Below are positions 26,549 to 35,750 of a DNA stretch of 64,000 bases, piece by piece. The DNA is from Catellatospora tritici (GTDB lineage: Bacteria; Actinomycetota; Actinomycetes; Mycobacteriales; Micromonosporaceae). Each line of letters opens with the position of its first letter. Position 1 is the first letter of the stretch. The stretch is taken from the NCBI RefSeq assembly GCF_019083965.1, contig NZ_JAHRCY010000001.1, forward strand, positions 310,001 through 374,000, read 5' to 3'. The notes beneath the pieces are model-generated. The model was not told where the DNA came from. It was given only the letters and a program-made list of their open reading frames with translations, and ran no database searches. A program made the position numbers and the translations under genes.

Positions 26549-26629
26549 CAAGATCATCTAAGTTGCCCGGCACCTGGGGTAATAGGGGCGCAAGATACGC
26601 CCGATTGCCCGGCAAGTCGAGTGATCTTG
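26549..26629. repeat. Intergenic inverted repeat, TTGCCCGGCA family, copy 1
   Basis: Outer ends CAAGATCA and TGATCTTG are inverted, and each arm carries TTGCCCGGCA; the centre contains GCGCAAGATACGCCCGA. Clearly related to elements at 49251-49331 and 52383-52453. Confidence 0.8.
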
Positions 26630-26702
26630 GGGCGGGGCGCGGCGGGGCCGGGGTGCGGCGGGGCAGGGCGGGGCGCGGCGGGGCGGGGCGGGGCGGGGCG
26701 GG
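26630..26702 (+). repeat. G-rich tract with repeated GGGGC
   Basis: Runs of GGGG separated by one C dominate, with five in a row at the right end. It could form a G-quadruplex on the plus strand, just past the 3' end of the arginase-family gene. Confidence 0.7.
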
Positions 26703-27710
26703 TCAGGCGACGGCGCGGCGGTCGGTGGGGGTGCGCTGGGTGGGGACGCGGGGCTGGCCCGCGAGGCGGGGCTGGGTCGAGACGCGCCCGGCGCGCTTGG
26801 GCGGCAGCAGCGGGGCCAGCCCGGACACCAGCGCCTGGACCAGTTCGGCGGCGTACCGGCCGTCGGGGTCGTGGTCGGGGTCGAACACGGTCAGCTCCAT
26901 GCCGAGGCAGTCGGGGGTGCTGACCAGGCCGTTGAGCAGCAGCTCCAGCTCGGTGAGGGCGATGCCGCCGGGCTCGGGGGCGTCCACGGCGGGCATCACC
27001 GCCGGGTCGAGCACGTCCACGTCGAGGTGCACCCAGTACCCGGCGCAGTCGGCCAGCCGCTCGCGAGCCCACTGCGCGGTCCGCTTGGCGCCCTCGGCGC
27101 GCAGCGCGGTCGCCGGGCGCACCGCGAACCCGGCGGCCTGCAGGTCGAGGCGGTACTCGTCGTGCTCCCGGATGCCGAGCACGACGACGTCGGTGTCGCG
27201 GTAGTAGGGCCGCCGCCCCTCGATCCCGGCCAGCTCGGTCTGCCCCCGCCCGGTGACCAGGGCGAGATCCTCCCCGGCGGCCGCCCCGACGTACGGGGCG
27301 TTGCCCGGGTGCCGGAAGTCGGAGTGCCCGTCCACGAAGACCAGCCCGATCCGGCCGTCGACCTCCTCGCCGAGGCGGCGCATGGCCAGCGCCGAGCCGA
27401 GCGTGATCGAGCAGTCCCCGCCCAGCACCAGCGGAAACTCCCCGGCGTCGACGATCGCGCCGATCCGCTCGGCCAGCCGCACCGTGTACGAGTGCAGCTG
27501 CGGCGTGTGGCACACCCCGTCGCCGGGGCGCCAGTCACCGGGGTCGTAGCGGGGCGGAGTGAGGCAGCCCGCGTCCCGGGCGTCCAGGCGCGCCAGCAGT
27601 TGCCGGTCACGCAGCGCCCCGGGCGCCTTGGCGCAGCCGGGGACGGACGTCTCGGTGGGCGGGCGCAGGCCCAGGTTGGACGGTGCGTCGAGGACCGCGA
27701 TCCGGCGCAT
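26703..27710 (-). CDS. Arginase/agmatinase-family protein (ureohydrolase)
   Basis: The product has 335 residues. Ureohydrolase motifs appear in order: GGDCSITLG, DGHSDFRHP and HLDVDVLDP, then GMELTVFDPD. The Asp and His ligands of the binuclear manganese site are present in the last three, but the first motif has Cys where arginases have the metal-binding His (GGDHS). The C-terminal ~35 residues are Pro/Arg-rich and probably disordered. The ATG at 27708-27710 has GGGGAGAGG upstream. It should hydrolyse a guanidino compound, though arginine itself cannot be assumed. It lies in the same direction as the thioredoxin-fold gene, 30 bp downstream of it. Confidence 0.87.
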   Translation of the reverse strand: MRRIAVLDAPSNLGLRPPTETSVPGCAKAPGALRDRQLLARLDARDAGCLTPPRYDPGDWRPGDGVCHTPQLHSYTVRLAERIGAIVDAGEFPLVLGGDCSITLGSALAMRRLGEEVDGRIGLVFVDGHSDFRHPGNAPYVGAAAGEDLALVTGRGQTELAGIEGRRPYYRDTDVVVLGIREHDEYRLDLQAAGFAVRPATALRAEGAKRTAQWARERLADCAGYWVHLDVDVLDPAVMPAVDAPEPGGIALTELELLLNGLVSTPDCLGMELTVFDPDHDPDGRYAAELVQALVSGLAPLLPPKRAGRVSTQPRLAGQPRVPTQRTPTDRRAVA

Positions 27711-27740
27711 ACGCCTCTCCCCTGGACCTACGCTGTGCGG

Positions 27741-28673
27741 CTAGAACAACGCGCTGGCCAGCGCACGCCGCGCGGCCGCCACCGCGGGGTCGTCCGGCCC
27801 GGCGACGGCGAACAGCGACACCAGGTGCTGGCGCACCGTCTCCCGATCGTCACCGTAGACCCGGCGCACCAGATTCACCAGCCGCTGGTAGGCCTGCTCC
27901 GCCTGGCCGCCCAGCACCTCGACGTCGGCCGCGCGCAGCTGCGCGGGCAGGTCGTCGGGGTTGGCGTCGGCCTCGGCGAGCGCGGCCTGCGGGTCCACCC
28001 CGGCGACGCGCTTGGCCAGCACGACCTGGGCCAGGCCCGCCTCGGCGGCGGCGTCGCGGGGCGCGTCCGAAAGGATCTTGCGGTACGCGCGCTCGGCCTC
28101 GTCCAGGTCGCCCATCATCAGCGCGTCGTCGGCCTCGGCCAGGCGCGGGTCCTCCGGCACGGCCACCTGCACACCGCCGGCGCGCAGCACCGCGTCCAGC
28201 CACTGGCGCAGCTGCGCGGGCGGGACCGGGCCGGCGAAGGCGTCGACGGGCTGGCCGCCGACGACGGCGTACACGGTGGGCACGCTCTGCACCCGGAACA
28301 TGGCGGCCAGACGCGGGTTGGCCTGCACGTCGACGCGGGCGAGCACCCACAGGCCGCCGTCGGCGGCGTTGAACTGCTCCAGCGCGTCGGCCAGCTGCTG
28401 CACCTCGGGGTAGCCGGGGGCCAGGAACGCCACCACGACCGGGGTGGCCATCGACCGTTCCAGCACCTCGGTCTGCACGTTCGCCTCGGTCACGTCCACC
28501 ACGTTGCCGCCGCCCGCGGGCGCGCCGGGGAAGGTGCCGCCGGAGGGCTCGGGCGCGCCGCTGTCGGCCGAGGTCGACGCGGGCGTGGCCGGGGCGGCGG
28601 GCCGGTTGGCCAGGCCACTCAGGTCCACTGCGCCGCGCGTGAAGATCGACTGTCCGGGTCGGAGATCGCTCAT
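27741..28673 (-). CDS. Thioredoxin-fold TPR protein, CnoX-like co-chaperone
   Basis: The product has 310 residues. After a ~60-residue Pro/Ala-rich start, a thioredoxin fold covers about residues 60-160 (VVVAFLAPGYPEVQQLAD ... FRVQSVPTVYAV), followed by TPR-like helices (LMMGDLDEAERAYRKIL) and the C-terminal domain typical of CnoX/YbbN. The redox CxxC is replaced by APGYPEV, so it is not an oxidoreductase; CnoX proteins hold unfolded proteins for transfer to GroEL/DnaK. ATG at 28671-28673 is chosen because upstream codons lie in the divergent promoter region. It is divergent from the second ECF sigma gene. Confidence 0.88.
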   Translation of the reverse strand: MSDLRPGQSIFTRGAVDLSGLANRPAAPATPASTSADSGAPEPSGGTFPGAPAGGGNVVDVTEANVQTEVLERSMATPVVVAFLAPGYPEVQQLADALEQFNAADGGLWVLARVDVQANPRLAAMFRVQSVPTVYAVVGGQPVDAFAGPVPPAQLRQWLDAVLRAGGVQVAVPEDPRLAEADDALMMGDLDEAERAYRKILSDAPRDAAAEAGLAQVVLAKRVAGVDPQAALAEADANPDDLPAQLRAADVEVLGGQAEQAYQRLVNLVRRVYGDDRETVRQHLVSLFAVAGPDDPAVAAARRALASALF

Positions 28674-28740
28674 GGTTACCCAGTCTCCCACGCCCGTAAC
28701 TATTGCCTCGAGAAGGTCCACGATCGCCGGGAACGGCGCA

Positions 28741-28746
28741 TAGGGT
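28741..28746 (+). promoter_or_regulatory. Putative -10 box (TAGGGT) of the second ECF sigma operon
   Basis: It fits TANNNT and would start transcription near 28753, about 11 nt before the ATG of the sigma factor gene, leaving no room for a ribosome site. Confidence 0.45.
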
Positions 28747-28763
28747 ACGCGCGTGTATGTGGC

Positions 28764-29279
28764 ATGCAGATGCCGTCCGCGGTGACCTTGAGCGCCGCCG
28801 CCCCGCGTTCCGACGCGGCGGCGGAGTTCGAGGAGTTCTACGCCGGCCAGCGCGAGCGGGTGTTCCGCGCGCTGGCCGTCACGTTACGAGATCCGACGCT
28901 GGCCGCCGAGGCCACCGACGAGGCCATGGCCCGGGGGTACGCGCGCTGGGCGCAGCTGCGCACCCACGCCAACCCCGGCGGCTGGCTCTACCGCGTCGGG
29001 CTCAACTGGGCTACCTCCTGGTGGCGCAAGGTCCGCCGGGAGCGGCCGCTGCCCGAGTCGGAACCGGCTGCCGACAGCGCCGACCCGACCGCGCTCGCCC
29101 TGCTGGACACGCTGCCGCTGGCGCAGCGCTCGGTGGTGGTGTGCCGGGTGCTGCTGCAGCTGTCCACCGCCGAGACCGCCGCCGCCCTCAGCCTGTCCGA
29201 GGGCACCGTCAAGAGCCGACTCTCTCGCGCGCTGAGCCACCTGCGCGCGGCCCTGCACGACGAGGAGGGCACCCGATGA
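28764..29279 (+). CDS. ECF RNA polymerase sigma factor
   Basis: The product has 171 residues. Region 2 is seen in FEEFYAGQRERVFRALAVTLRDPTLAAEATDEAMARGYARW and the WLYRVGLNWATSWWRK segment; region 4 in LPLAQRSVVVCRVLLQLSTAETAAAL with the helix-turn-helix SLSEGTVKSRLSRALSHL. The start could be ATG 28764 or 28770, or GTG 28780; none has a ribosome site. Its stop overlaps the ATG of the next gene (ATGA), a membrane-anchored partner. It is divergent from the CnoX-like gene. Confidence 0.9.
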   Translation: MQMPSAVTLSAAAPRSDAAAEFEEFYAGQRERVFRALAVTLRDPTLAAEATDEAMARGYARWAQLRTHANPGGWLYRVGLNWATSWWRKVRRERPLPESEPAADSADPTALALLDTLPLAQRSVVVCRVLLQLSTAETAAALSLSEGTVKSRLSRALSHLRAALHDEEGTR

Positions 29280-30544
29280 ACGACGAGTTCGCCGACGACA
29301 TCCCGGCCGAGATCAGCGCGCTGCTGCACGCGGCCGCCCCGGGCGCGAGCCGGGTCCCCGCCGCGGGGGTCGCGGCCGTCCAGCGACGGGGCGTACAGCT
29401 GCGCCGCCGCCGCGTGGCCACCACCACGGCGGTGCTGGCCGGTCTGGTCGCCGTGGTCACCGCGGTGCCGATCTGGACAGCCCGTGCCAAGGGCCCGGAC
29501 CCGGCCGTCTCGCCCCGTCCCACCACCAGCGCGAGCGCATCCGCCTCGCCCGCGCCGCGCGAGCTGACCGGTCCGTCCGCCCAGCGGATGATCAATGCCT
29601 GGCGCGGAGCGTACGAGTCGGAGTCGAACGTCGATTACCACGGGCCGATGACGCTCCAGAACTTCCGCGAGGTGACCCTGCCCGACGCCACCGTGGTCTT
29701 CCCCGACTTCGGCGAGCTTGCCGACGACGGCCGGGGGCTGCCGCTGCGCTATCGCAACACGCTGCTCACCTCGGTCGACGCCATCGTGCCCACGCCGTCG
29801 GGCGGGCTGGCGCTGCTCGGCTCGCGCGACCTCGACCCCGGCCACCGGCGTACGGACGGCGCGTGTGTCACGAACCTGGAGTTCCGGCTGGAGCTGTACG
29901 ACGCGACCGGCGAGCGACGGCTGTCGCGCAACGTGCGCAAGCAGTGCCACACCGTCGGCCTGGTCGGCGTCGACGAGCGGTACGCCTACCTCGACCGCGA
30001 CGACGTGGTGATGGCGCACGACCTGGCCAGCGGCGCCGAGCACAAGGTCGCCGACCTGCGCACGCTGCCCAGACCGCAGTCGGTGACGGAGGGCATCCCG
30101 GCCCCGTCGCTGCAGTCGGGCCGGCTGGTGCAGTGGGCGTTCAACCCGGTGCCCGGCCAGGGCCCCGGCCCGGCCGTCACCGTGTACGACCTGGCCACGC
30201 GCCGCTCATACCTGTTGAACCTGCCCGGAGGCGAGGTGCTGCCCGTCGACGTACGCCTGTCGCCGGACGGCACCCGGGCCGCCGTGGTCTGGCGGGGCAT
30301 GCAGTGGCCCTTCGACCTGCAGGTCACCGTGCTGGACGTGGCCACCTCGGCGCCACTGGCCCACCAGGTGTTCAGGGCCGGGCGGCGGACGCGGCCGGAG
30401 TCGATGGTCGACTACCCCACCATCTATGTCGGCGCGGCCTGGCACGACGCGTCGGCGCTGCGGTTCGCGTGGTATCCGACGCCACTGTCCGGCAAGCACC
30501 TGCTGTCGGAGGTGGTCCGCACCGACACGGTCGAGGTGCCGTGA
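29276..30544 (+). CDS. Membrane-anchored beta-propeller-like protein, putative sigma-factor partner
   Basis: The product has 422 residues. A ~50-residue cytoplasmic N-terminus with an Arg-rich stretch precedes a single membrane helix (TTTAVLAGLVAVVTAVPIW), a Ser/Pro linker and a ~330-residue external domain rich in beta strands and WD40-like repeats such as VRLSPDGTRAAVVWRG. It overlaps the ECF sigma gene by four bases, so coupled translation and a regulatory role are likely. No zinc anti-sigma motif is visible. The function of the outer domain is unknown; a sensor role is an inference. Confidence 0.82.
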   Translation: MNDEFADDIPAEISALLHAAAPGASRVPAAGVAAVQRRGVQLRRRRVATTTAVLAGLVAVVTAVPIWTARAKGPDPAVSPRPTTSASASASPAPRELTGPSAQRMINAWRGAYESESNVDYHGPMTLQNFREVTLPDATVVFPDFGELADDGRGLPLRYRNTLLTSVDAIVPTPSGGLALLGSRDLDPGHRRTDGACVTNLEFRLELYDATGERRLSRNVRKQCHTVGLVGVDERYAYLDRDDVVMAHDLASGAEHKVADLRTLPRPQSVTEGIPAPSLQSGRLVQWAFNPVPGQGPGPAVTVYDLATRRSYLLNLPGGEVLPVDVRLSPDGTRAAVVWRGMQWPFDLQVTVLDVATSAPLAHQVFRAGRRTRPESMVDYPTIYVGAAWHDASALRFAWYPTPLSGKHLLSEVVRTDTVEVP

Positions 30545-30571
30545 CGCCGAGATGCCGAGATGCCCGTGACA

Positions 30572-30617
30572 CGGTGCGGCGCCCGCCCCTGAGCCTTGGG
30601 GGGCGGGCGCCGCACCG
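30572..30617. terminator. Bidirectional terminator hairpin
   Basis: A perfect 18-bp stem (30572-30589 with 30600-30617) with a 10-nt loop fills the gap between the convergent sigma-partner gene and icmA. Confidence 0.75.
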
Positions 30618-30618
30618 G

Positions 30619-32292
30619 TCAGAACCGGGCGGGCTCGCGGTAGACGCCCCACTCCGCGCGCAGCGCGTCGCAGATCTCCCCGAGGGTCGCCTCGACCCGG
30701 CAGGCGTCCAGCATCGCCGGGACCATGTTCCCGTCGGTACGCGCCACCTCGATCATCTTCTTGATCGCGGCGTCGACCGCACCCTGGTCGCGGCCTTCCT
30801 TGCGCCCCTTGAGCAGCTTGACCTGCTCGCGCTCGACCTCGTGCGAGACGCGCAGGATCTCCAGCTCCTTGGCGACCGTGCCGGTGTGGCAGTTGACACC
30901 GACGATCCGCTTGATGCCCTCCTCCAGCGCCCGCTGGTAGGTGTAGGCGGAGTCGGCGATGGCCGAGGTGAACCAGCCGTCCTCGATGCCGCGCAGGATG
31001 CCGGAGGTGATGGTGCCGTCCGAGCCCCGCTCGCGGATCCGTTCGAAGATCGCCTCCGCCTCGGCCTCGATCCGGTCGGTCAGCGCCTCGACGTACCAGG
31101 AGCCGCCGAGCGGGTCGGCGACGTTGACGACGCCGGTCTCCTCCATCAGCACCTGCTGCGTCCGCAGCGCGATCTCAGCCGACTCGTCGGTCGGCAGCGC
31201 GAGGGTCTCGTCCAGGGCGTTGGTGTGCAGCGAGTTCGTGCCGCCGAGCACCGCCGCCAGCGCCTCGACCGCGGTACGCACCACGTTGTTGACCGGCTGC
31301 TGGGCGGTGAGCGAAACGCCCGCGGTCTGCGTGTGGAAGCGCAGCCACTGAGCCTTTTCGCTGGTGGCGCCGTACACGTCGCGCATCCAGCGGGCCCAGA
31401 TGCGGCGGGCGGCGCGGAACTTCGCGATCTCCTCGAAGAAGTCGACGTGCGCGTCGAAGAAGAACGACAGGCCCGGCGCGAACACGTTCACGTCCAGCCC
31501 GCGCGACAGGCCCAGCTCCACGTAGCCGAAGCCGTCGGCCAGCGTGTACGCCAGCTCCTGCGCGGCCGTCGCACCCGCCTCGCGGATGTGGTAGCCCGAC
31601 ACCGACAGCGGCTTGTACTTCGGGATGTTGTGCGCGCAGTACTCCATCAGGTCGCCGATGAGGCGCAGGTGCGGCTCGGGGTCGAACAGCCACTCCTTCT
31701 GTGCGATGTACTCCTTGAAGATGTCGGTCTGCAGGGTGCCGTCGAGCTTGCTCAGGTCGGCGCCCTGGCGCTCGGCCGCGACCAGGTACATGCAGAACAC
31801 CGGTACGGCCGGGCCCGAGATCGTCATCGAGGTGGTGACGTCCTGGAGGTTGATGCCCTCGAACAGGACGTCCATGTCGTCGGCGGAGTCGATCGCCACG
31901 CCGCAGTGGCCGACCTCGCCCAGCGAGCGGGCGTCGTCGGAGTCGCGGCCCATCAGGGTCGGCATGTCGAACGCGACCGACAGGCCGCCGCCGCCCGCGC
32001 CCAGGATCAGCTTGTACCGCTCGTTGGTCTGCTGGGCGTTGCCGAAGCCCGCGAACTGGCGGATGGTCCAGGCGCGGCCCCGGTAGCCGGTGGGGTGCAG
32101 GCCCCGGGTGAAGGGGTACTCGCCGGGCCAGCCGATCCGCTCGAACCCGGGGTACGACACGCCCTCGGCCGGGCCGTAGAGCGGGTCGACTTCCATGCCG
32201 CTGAGGGTGGTGAAGTCGGCGTTGCGCTTGCGCGCGCTGTCGTAGCGCTGCTGCCAGCGCTCGCGACCTGCCTGGATCTCGTCGGCGTCCAC
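30619..32292 (-). CDS. icmA: Isobutyryl-CoA mutase large (substrate-binding) subunit
   Basis: The product has 557 residues: a methylmalonyl-CoA mutase-type TIM barrel without the B12-binding domain. The substrate-selecting residues are Phe at position 80 (WTIRQFAGF) and Gln at 198 (KEYIAQKEW), exactly those of isobutyryl-CoA mutase; methylmalonyl-CoA mutase has Tyr and Arg here. It should interconvert isobutyryl-CoA and n-butyryl-CoA with a separate B12-binding small subunit that is not in this window. The GTG at 32290-32292 has GGGAGG 6 nt upstream. A 16-bp palindrome shared with other acyl-CoA genes lies 63 bp before the start. Confidence 0.93.
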   Translation of the reverse strand: MDADEIQAGRERWQQRYDSARKRNADFTTLSGMEVDPLYGPAEGVSYPGFERIGWPGEYPFTRGLHPTGYRGRAWTIRQFAGFGNAQQTNERYKLILGAGGGGLSVAFDMPTLMGRDSDDARSLGEVGHCGVAIDSADDMDVLFEGINLQDVTTSMTISGPAVPVFCMYLVAAERQGADLSKLDGTLQTDIFKEYIAQKEWLFDPEPHLRLIGDLMEYCAHNIPKYKPLSVSGYHIREAGATAAQELAYTLADGFGYVELGLSRGLDVNVFAPGLSFFFDAHVDFFEEIAKFRAARRIWARWMRDVYGATSEKAQWLRFHTQTAGVSLTAQQPVNNVVRTAVEALAAVLGGTNSLHTNALDETLALPTDESAEIALRTQQVLMEETGVVNVADPLGGSWYVEALTDRIEAEAEAIFERIRERGSDGTITSGILRGIEDGWFTSAIADSAYTYQRALEEGIKRIVGVNCHTGTVAKELEILRVSHEVEREQVKLLKGRKEGRDQGAVDAAIKKMIEVARTDGNMVPAMLDACRVEATLGEICDALRAEWGVYREPARF

Positions 32293-32355
32293 GTGCGCCC
32301 TCCCTGGGTCTGATACCTGGATCACAGGATTTCGACCACAGCGTAGCCCGACAGC

Positions 32356-32371
32356 CTGAACGATCGCTAAG
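32356..32371. promoter_or_regulatory. Putative operator, 16-bp palindrome (site B)
   Basis: CTGAACGATCGCTAAG matches the ideal palindrome at 14 of 16 positions, the best copy in the window. It is upstream of icmA in the divergent region with the secreted acylase gene. A TACCGACCAGTA motif follows at 32381. Confidence 0.65.
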
Positions 32372-32514
32372 CCCTGTGTTTACCGACCAGTAGAGGTCCG
32401 CATTGTGAGCTCTTTCACAGGGGTCAATCTTTGGTTACCATGCGGTACACGAAATTGCTTCATGTAAGTGCGTCGCACCGTCCCTCGTAGCCCGAAGGGA
32501 AGTGTTCCGTCCCC

Positions 32515-35500
32515 ATGCCCCGACGCGCCTCATCCCCGTACCCCCGTCTCAGGCGCACGTTGGCCGTCGCCTCGACCATGGCCGTCACCGCGGCCCTGGC
32601 CTCGTTCGTCCCCGCCGCCCCGGCGGCCGCCGCCGTCCTCGCCCCCAACGACTACTGCCTGGAGCAGTGCGGCGACATCCTGCCGCCCGGCCAGAACGGC
32701 AACGCCACCCTCGTCGACATCCTCGGCCACCAGGCGTTCGGCACCCGCCCCGCGCACTCGGCCGACCAGCTCGACCGGTACGCCAACCTGATCTACAACT
32801 ACGCCGGGCTCACCGACGAGCAGATCCCGGCGTACTTCAACAACTCCTCGTTCGGCGTGCCCGCCGGGCAGGTGGAGAGCAGCTACTCGCCCCGCTCGGA
32901 CGTGACGATCGTGCGCGACAAGGCCACCGGCACGCCGCACGTCACCGGCACCACCCGGGCCGGGACCATGTTCGGCGCCGGGTTCGCCGGGGCCGAGGAC
33001 CGGCTGTTCACCATGGACCTGATGCGCCACGTCGGCCGGGGCACGCTCACCCCGTTCGCGGGCGGCGCGCAGGGCAACCGCGACCTGGAGCAGAGCGTCT
33101 GGCGCAACTCGCCGTACACCGAGGCCGACCTGCAGGCGCAGGTCGAGGCTCTGCGCAACCTCGGCACGCGCGGCCAGCAGCTGTACGACGACGTCAGCAA
33201 CTACATCGCGGGCGTCAACGCGTACATCGCCCAGTGCATGGCCGACCGCGACTGCCCCGGGGAGTACGTGCTGACCGGGCACCTCGACGCGGTCACCAAC
33301 GCGGGCGGCCCGGTGCAGTTCACCATGACCGACCTGATCGCGATCGCGGGCGTGGTCGGCGGCCTGTTCGGCGGCGGTGGCGGCAACGAGGTGCAGTCCG
33401 CGCTGGTACGCGTGGCCGCCCGCGCCCGCTACGGCACCACCGAGGGCGACGCGGTGTGGAACGCGTTCCGCTCCCGCAACGACCCCGAGGCGGTGCTGAC
33501 CGTCCACAACGGCCAGAGCTTCCCGTACGGCGGCGCCGACGACAACGCCCCCGGCGTGGTGCTGCCCGACGCGGGTTCGGTCAGCGTGGAGCCGGTGGTC
33601 ACCAACAAGACCGGCTCGGCGACCAGCTCGATCACCGACGACTCCGACCTGGCGGCCGCGCTGGGCAGCCTCACCATCGGCCCCGCCAGCCGGGGCATGT
33701 CCAACGCGGCGGTGATCTCGGCGGCCAACTCGGCCACCGGCCACCCCATCGCCGTGTTCGGCCCGCAGACCGGCTACTTCTCGCCGCAGCTGCTGATGGT
33801 CCAGGAGCTGCAGGGTCCGGGCATCAGCGCCCGGGGCGCCGCGTTCGCCGGGATCAACCTGTACGTGCTGCTCGGGCGCGGGCAGGACTACGCGTGGAGT
33901 GCCACCTCGTCGGCGCACGACATCACCGACACGTACGCGCTGCCGCTATGCACCACCGACGGCACCGCACCCACGCTGACCAGCAACAAGTACCTCTTCC
34001 ACGGGGCCTGCACCGCGATGGAGGAGCTGTCGCACACCAACAGCTGGACACCGACCACGGCCGACGGGACCGCCGCCGGGTCATACAAGATCATCTCGTA
34101 TCGTACGAAGCTCGGCCTGGTCGCCTGGCGCGGAAGGGTCGGCGGGGCGCCCTACGCGTTCACCCGACTGCGCGCCACCTACCGGCACGAGGCGGACTCC
34201 GCGATCGGCTTCCAGATGTTCAACGACCCGGCCGCGATGGGCACGCCCGCCGCTTTCACCACCGCCGCGTCCACCGTCGGCTACGCGTTCAACTGGTTCT
34301 ACGTCAACGCCACCGACACCGCGTACTTCGACTCCGGTCTCAACCCCGTCCGCGCGGCGGGCACCAACCCGAACCTGCCGGTGAAGGCCGAGGCCGCGTA
34401 CGAGTGGCAGGGCTTCGACCCGGCCACCAACACCGCCGCCTACCTGCCCGCCTCGTCCCACCCGCAGGCCGTCAACCAGGACTACTTCGTCAGCTGGAAC
34501 AACAAGCAGGCGCTGGACTTCAGCGCCGCCGACGGTGACTTCAGCTTCGGCGCGGTGCACCGCGGCGACCTGCTCGACGCCCCGATCAAGGCGGCGGTGG
34601 CGAGCGGCCAGAAGTTCGACCGGGCAGGCCTGGTCCGCGTGGTCGAGAACGCCGGGACCACCGACCTGCGCGGCTGGAAGGTGCTCGGCAAGCTGATCCG
34701 GGTCCTGGAGAGCCAGCCGGTCACCGACCCGACGCTCGCGTCCGTCGTCAGCAAGCTCAAGGCCTGGCAGCAGGCCGGGGCGCCACGCAAGGAGACCGCG
34801 GCGGGCTCGAAGGTGTACGCCCACGCCGACGCCATCCGGATCTTCGACGCGTGGTGGCCGCTGCTGGTCCGGGGCGAGTTCAAGTCCGGCCTCGGTGACG
34901 GGCTCTACCAGACGCTGGTGGACACCATCCAGATCAACGAGTCGCCCTCGGGCGGCCAGGCCGGTGACGTGTCCAGCTTCCCGGCCTCGGCCAACGAGTC
35001 CCAGGCGCACAAGGGCTCCTCGTTCCAGCACGGCTGGTGGGGGTACGTCGACAAGGACATCCGCGCGGTGCTCGGCGACCCGGTCGCGGGCGGGCTCGGG
35101 CGGACGTACTGCGGTGGCGGCGTGCTCAGCGCCTGCCGGGACATCCTGCTGTCGACCCTGGCCAGCGCCAACGGCCAGGCCGCGACCGCGGTCTACCCCG
35201 GCGACAGCCACTGCGCCGCGGGCGACCAGTGGTGCGCCGACGCGATCCTGCAGTCTCCGCTCGGCGGCATCACCTCGCCGCTGACGGCCTGGCAGAACCG
35301 GCCGACGTACCAGCAGGTGGTGTCATTCCCGGCGAGCCGGGGCCAGGACATCACGAACCTGGCCCAGGGGCGGCCGGTGTCGGTGACCAGTACGCAGCTG
35401 TTCTACCCGGCGGGCAACGCCGTCGACGGCAGCCCGACCAGCCGCTGGGCCAGCTCGTCCAGCGACAGCCAGAGCATCACGGTCGACCTGGGCAGCGCCA

Positions 35501-35736
35501 AGTCGGTCGGACGCGTGCTGCTGCGCTGGGAGGCGGCGTACGGCCTGCAGTACCGCATCGACGTCTCCGCCAACAACAGCACCTGGACCACGGTCTGGTC
35601 CACCACCACCGGCAACGGCGGCACCGACAACGACGTCTTCGCCCCCGTCTCGGCCCGTTATATCCGCATGCAGGGCGTCAAACGCGGCACCACCTACGGC
35701 TACTCCCTCTACGAATTCGAGATCTACAGCCGCTGA
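32515..35736 (+). CDS. Secreted penicillin acylase-family Ntn-hydrolase with C-terminal discoidin domain
   Basis: The product has 1073 residues. A signal peptide (about 40 residues, ending AAPAAAA) is followed by an alpha-subunit-like region (DVTIVRDKATGTPHVTG, GAGFAGAEDRLFTMDLMRHVGRG), a linker, and the beta-subunit start GMSNAAVISAANSATGHP. There the Ser after GM is the expected autocatalytic nucleophile, seen as GSN(N)W in classical acylases. The last ~130 residues form an F5/8 type C (discoidin) carbohydrate-binding domain. It should hydrolyse an amide bond of an extracellular acyl compound (acyl-homoserine lactone, lipopeptide or beta-lactam are options). Canonical family members are 750-850 residues. 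No close ribosome site; a perfect terminator follows. Confidence 0.88.
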   Translation: MPRRASSPYPRLRRTLAVASTMAVTAALASFVPAAPAAAAVLAPNDYCLEQCGDILPPGQNGNATLVDILGHQAFGTRPAHSADQLDRYANLIYNYAGLTDEQIPAYFNNSSFGVPAGQVESSYSPRSDVTIVRDKATGTPHVTGTTRAGTMFGAGFAGAEDRLFTMDLMRHVGRGTLTPFAGGAQGNRDLEQSVWRNSPYTEADLQAQVEALRNLGTRGQQLYDDVSNYIAGVNAYIAQCMADRDCPGEYVLTGHLDAVTNAGGPVQFTMTDLIAIAGVVGGLFGGGGGNEVQSALVRVAARARYGTTEGDAVWNAFRSRNDPEAVLTVHNGQSFPYGGADDNAPGVVLPDAGSVSVEPVVTNKTGSATSSITDDSDLAAALGSLTIGPASRGMSNAAVISAANSATGHPIAVFGPQTGYFSPQLLMVQELQGPGISARGAAFAGINLYVLLGRGQDYAWSATSSAHDITDTYALPLCTTDGTAPTLTSNKYLFHGACTAMEELSHTNSWTPTTADGTAAGSYKIISYRTKLGLVAWRGRVGGAPYAFTRLRATYRHEADSAIGFQMFNDPAAMGTPAAFTTAASTVGYAFNWFYVNATDTAYFDSGLNPVRAAGTNPNLPVKAEAAYEWQGFDPATNTAAYLPASSHPQAVNQDYFVSWNNKQALDFSAADGDFSFGAVHRGDLLDAPIKAAVASGQKFDRAGLVRVVENAGTTDLRGWKVLGKLIRVLESQPVTDPTLASVVSKLKAWQQAGAPRKETAAGSKVYAHADAIRIFDAWWPLLVRGEFKSGLGDGLYQTLVDTIQINESPSGGQAGDVSSFPASANESQAHKGSSFQHGWWGYVDKDIRAVLGDPVAGGLGRTYCGGGVLSACRDILLSTLASANGQAATAVYPGDSHCAAGDQWCADAILQSPLGGITSPLTAWQNRPTYQQVVSFPASRGQDITNLAQGRPVSVTSTQLFYPAGNAVDGSPTSRWASSSSDSQSITVDLGSAKSVGRVLLRWEAAYGLQYRIDVSANNSTWTTVWSTTTGNGGTDNDVFAPVSARYIRMQGVKRGTTYGYSLYEFEIYSR

Positions 35737-35750
35737 CCGCGTCACGATCC

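Noticed and set aside
26871-29279. An 802-codon frame ending in the second ECF sigma factor
   Set aside because: Only the last 171 codons show sigma-factor homology; the rest is antisense to the arginase and CnoX-like genes.
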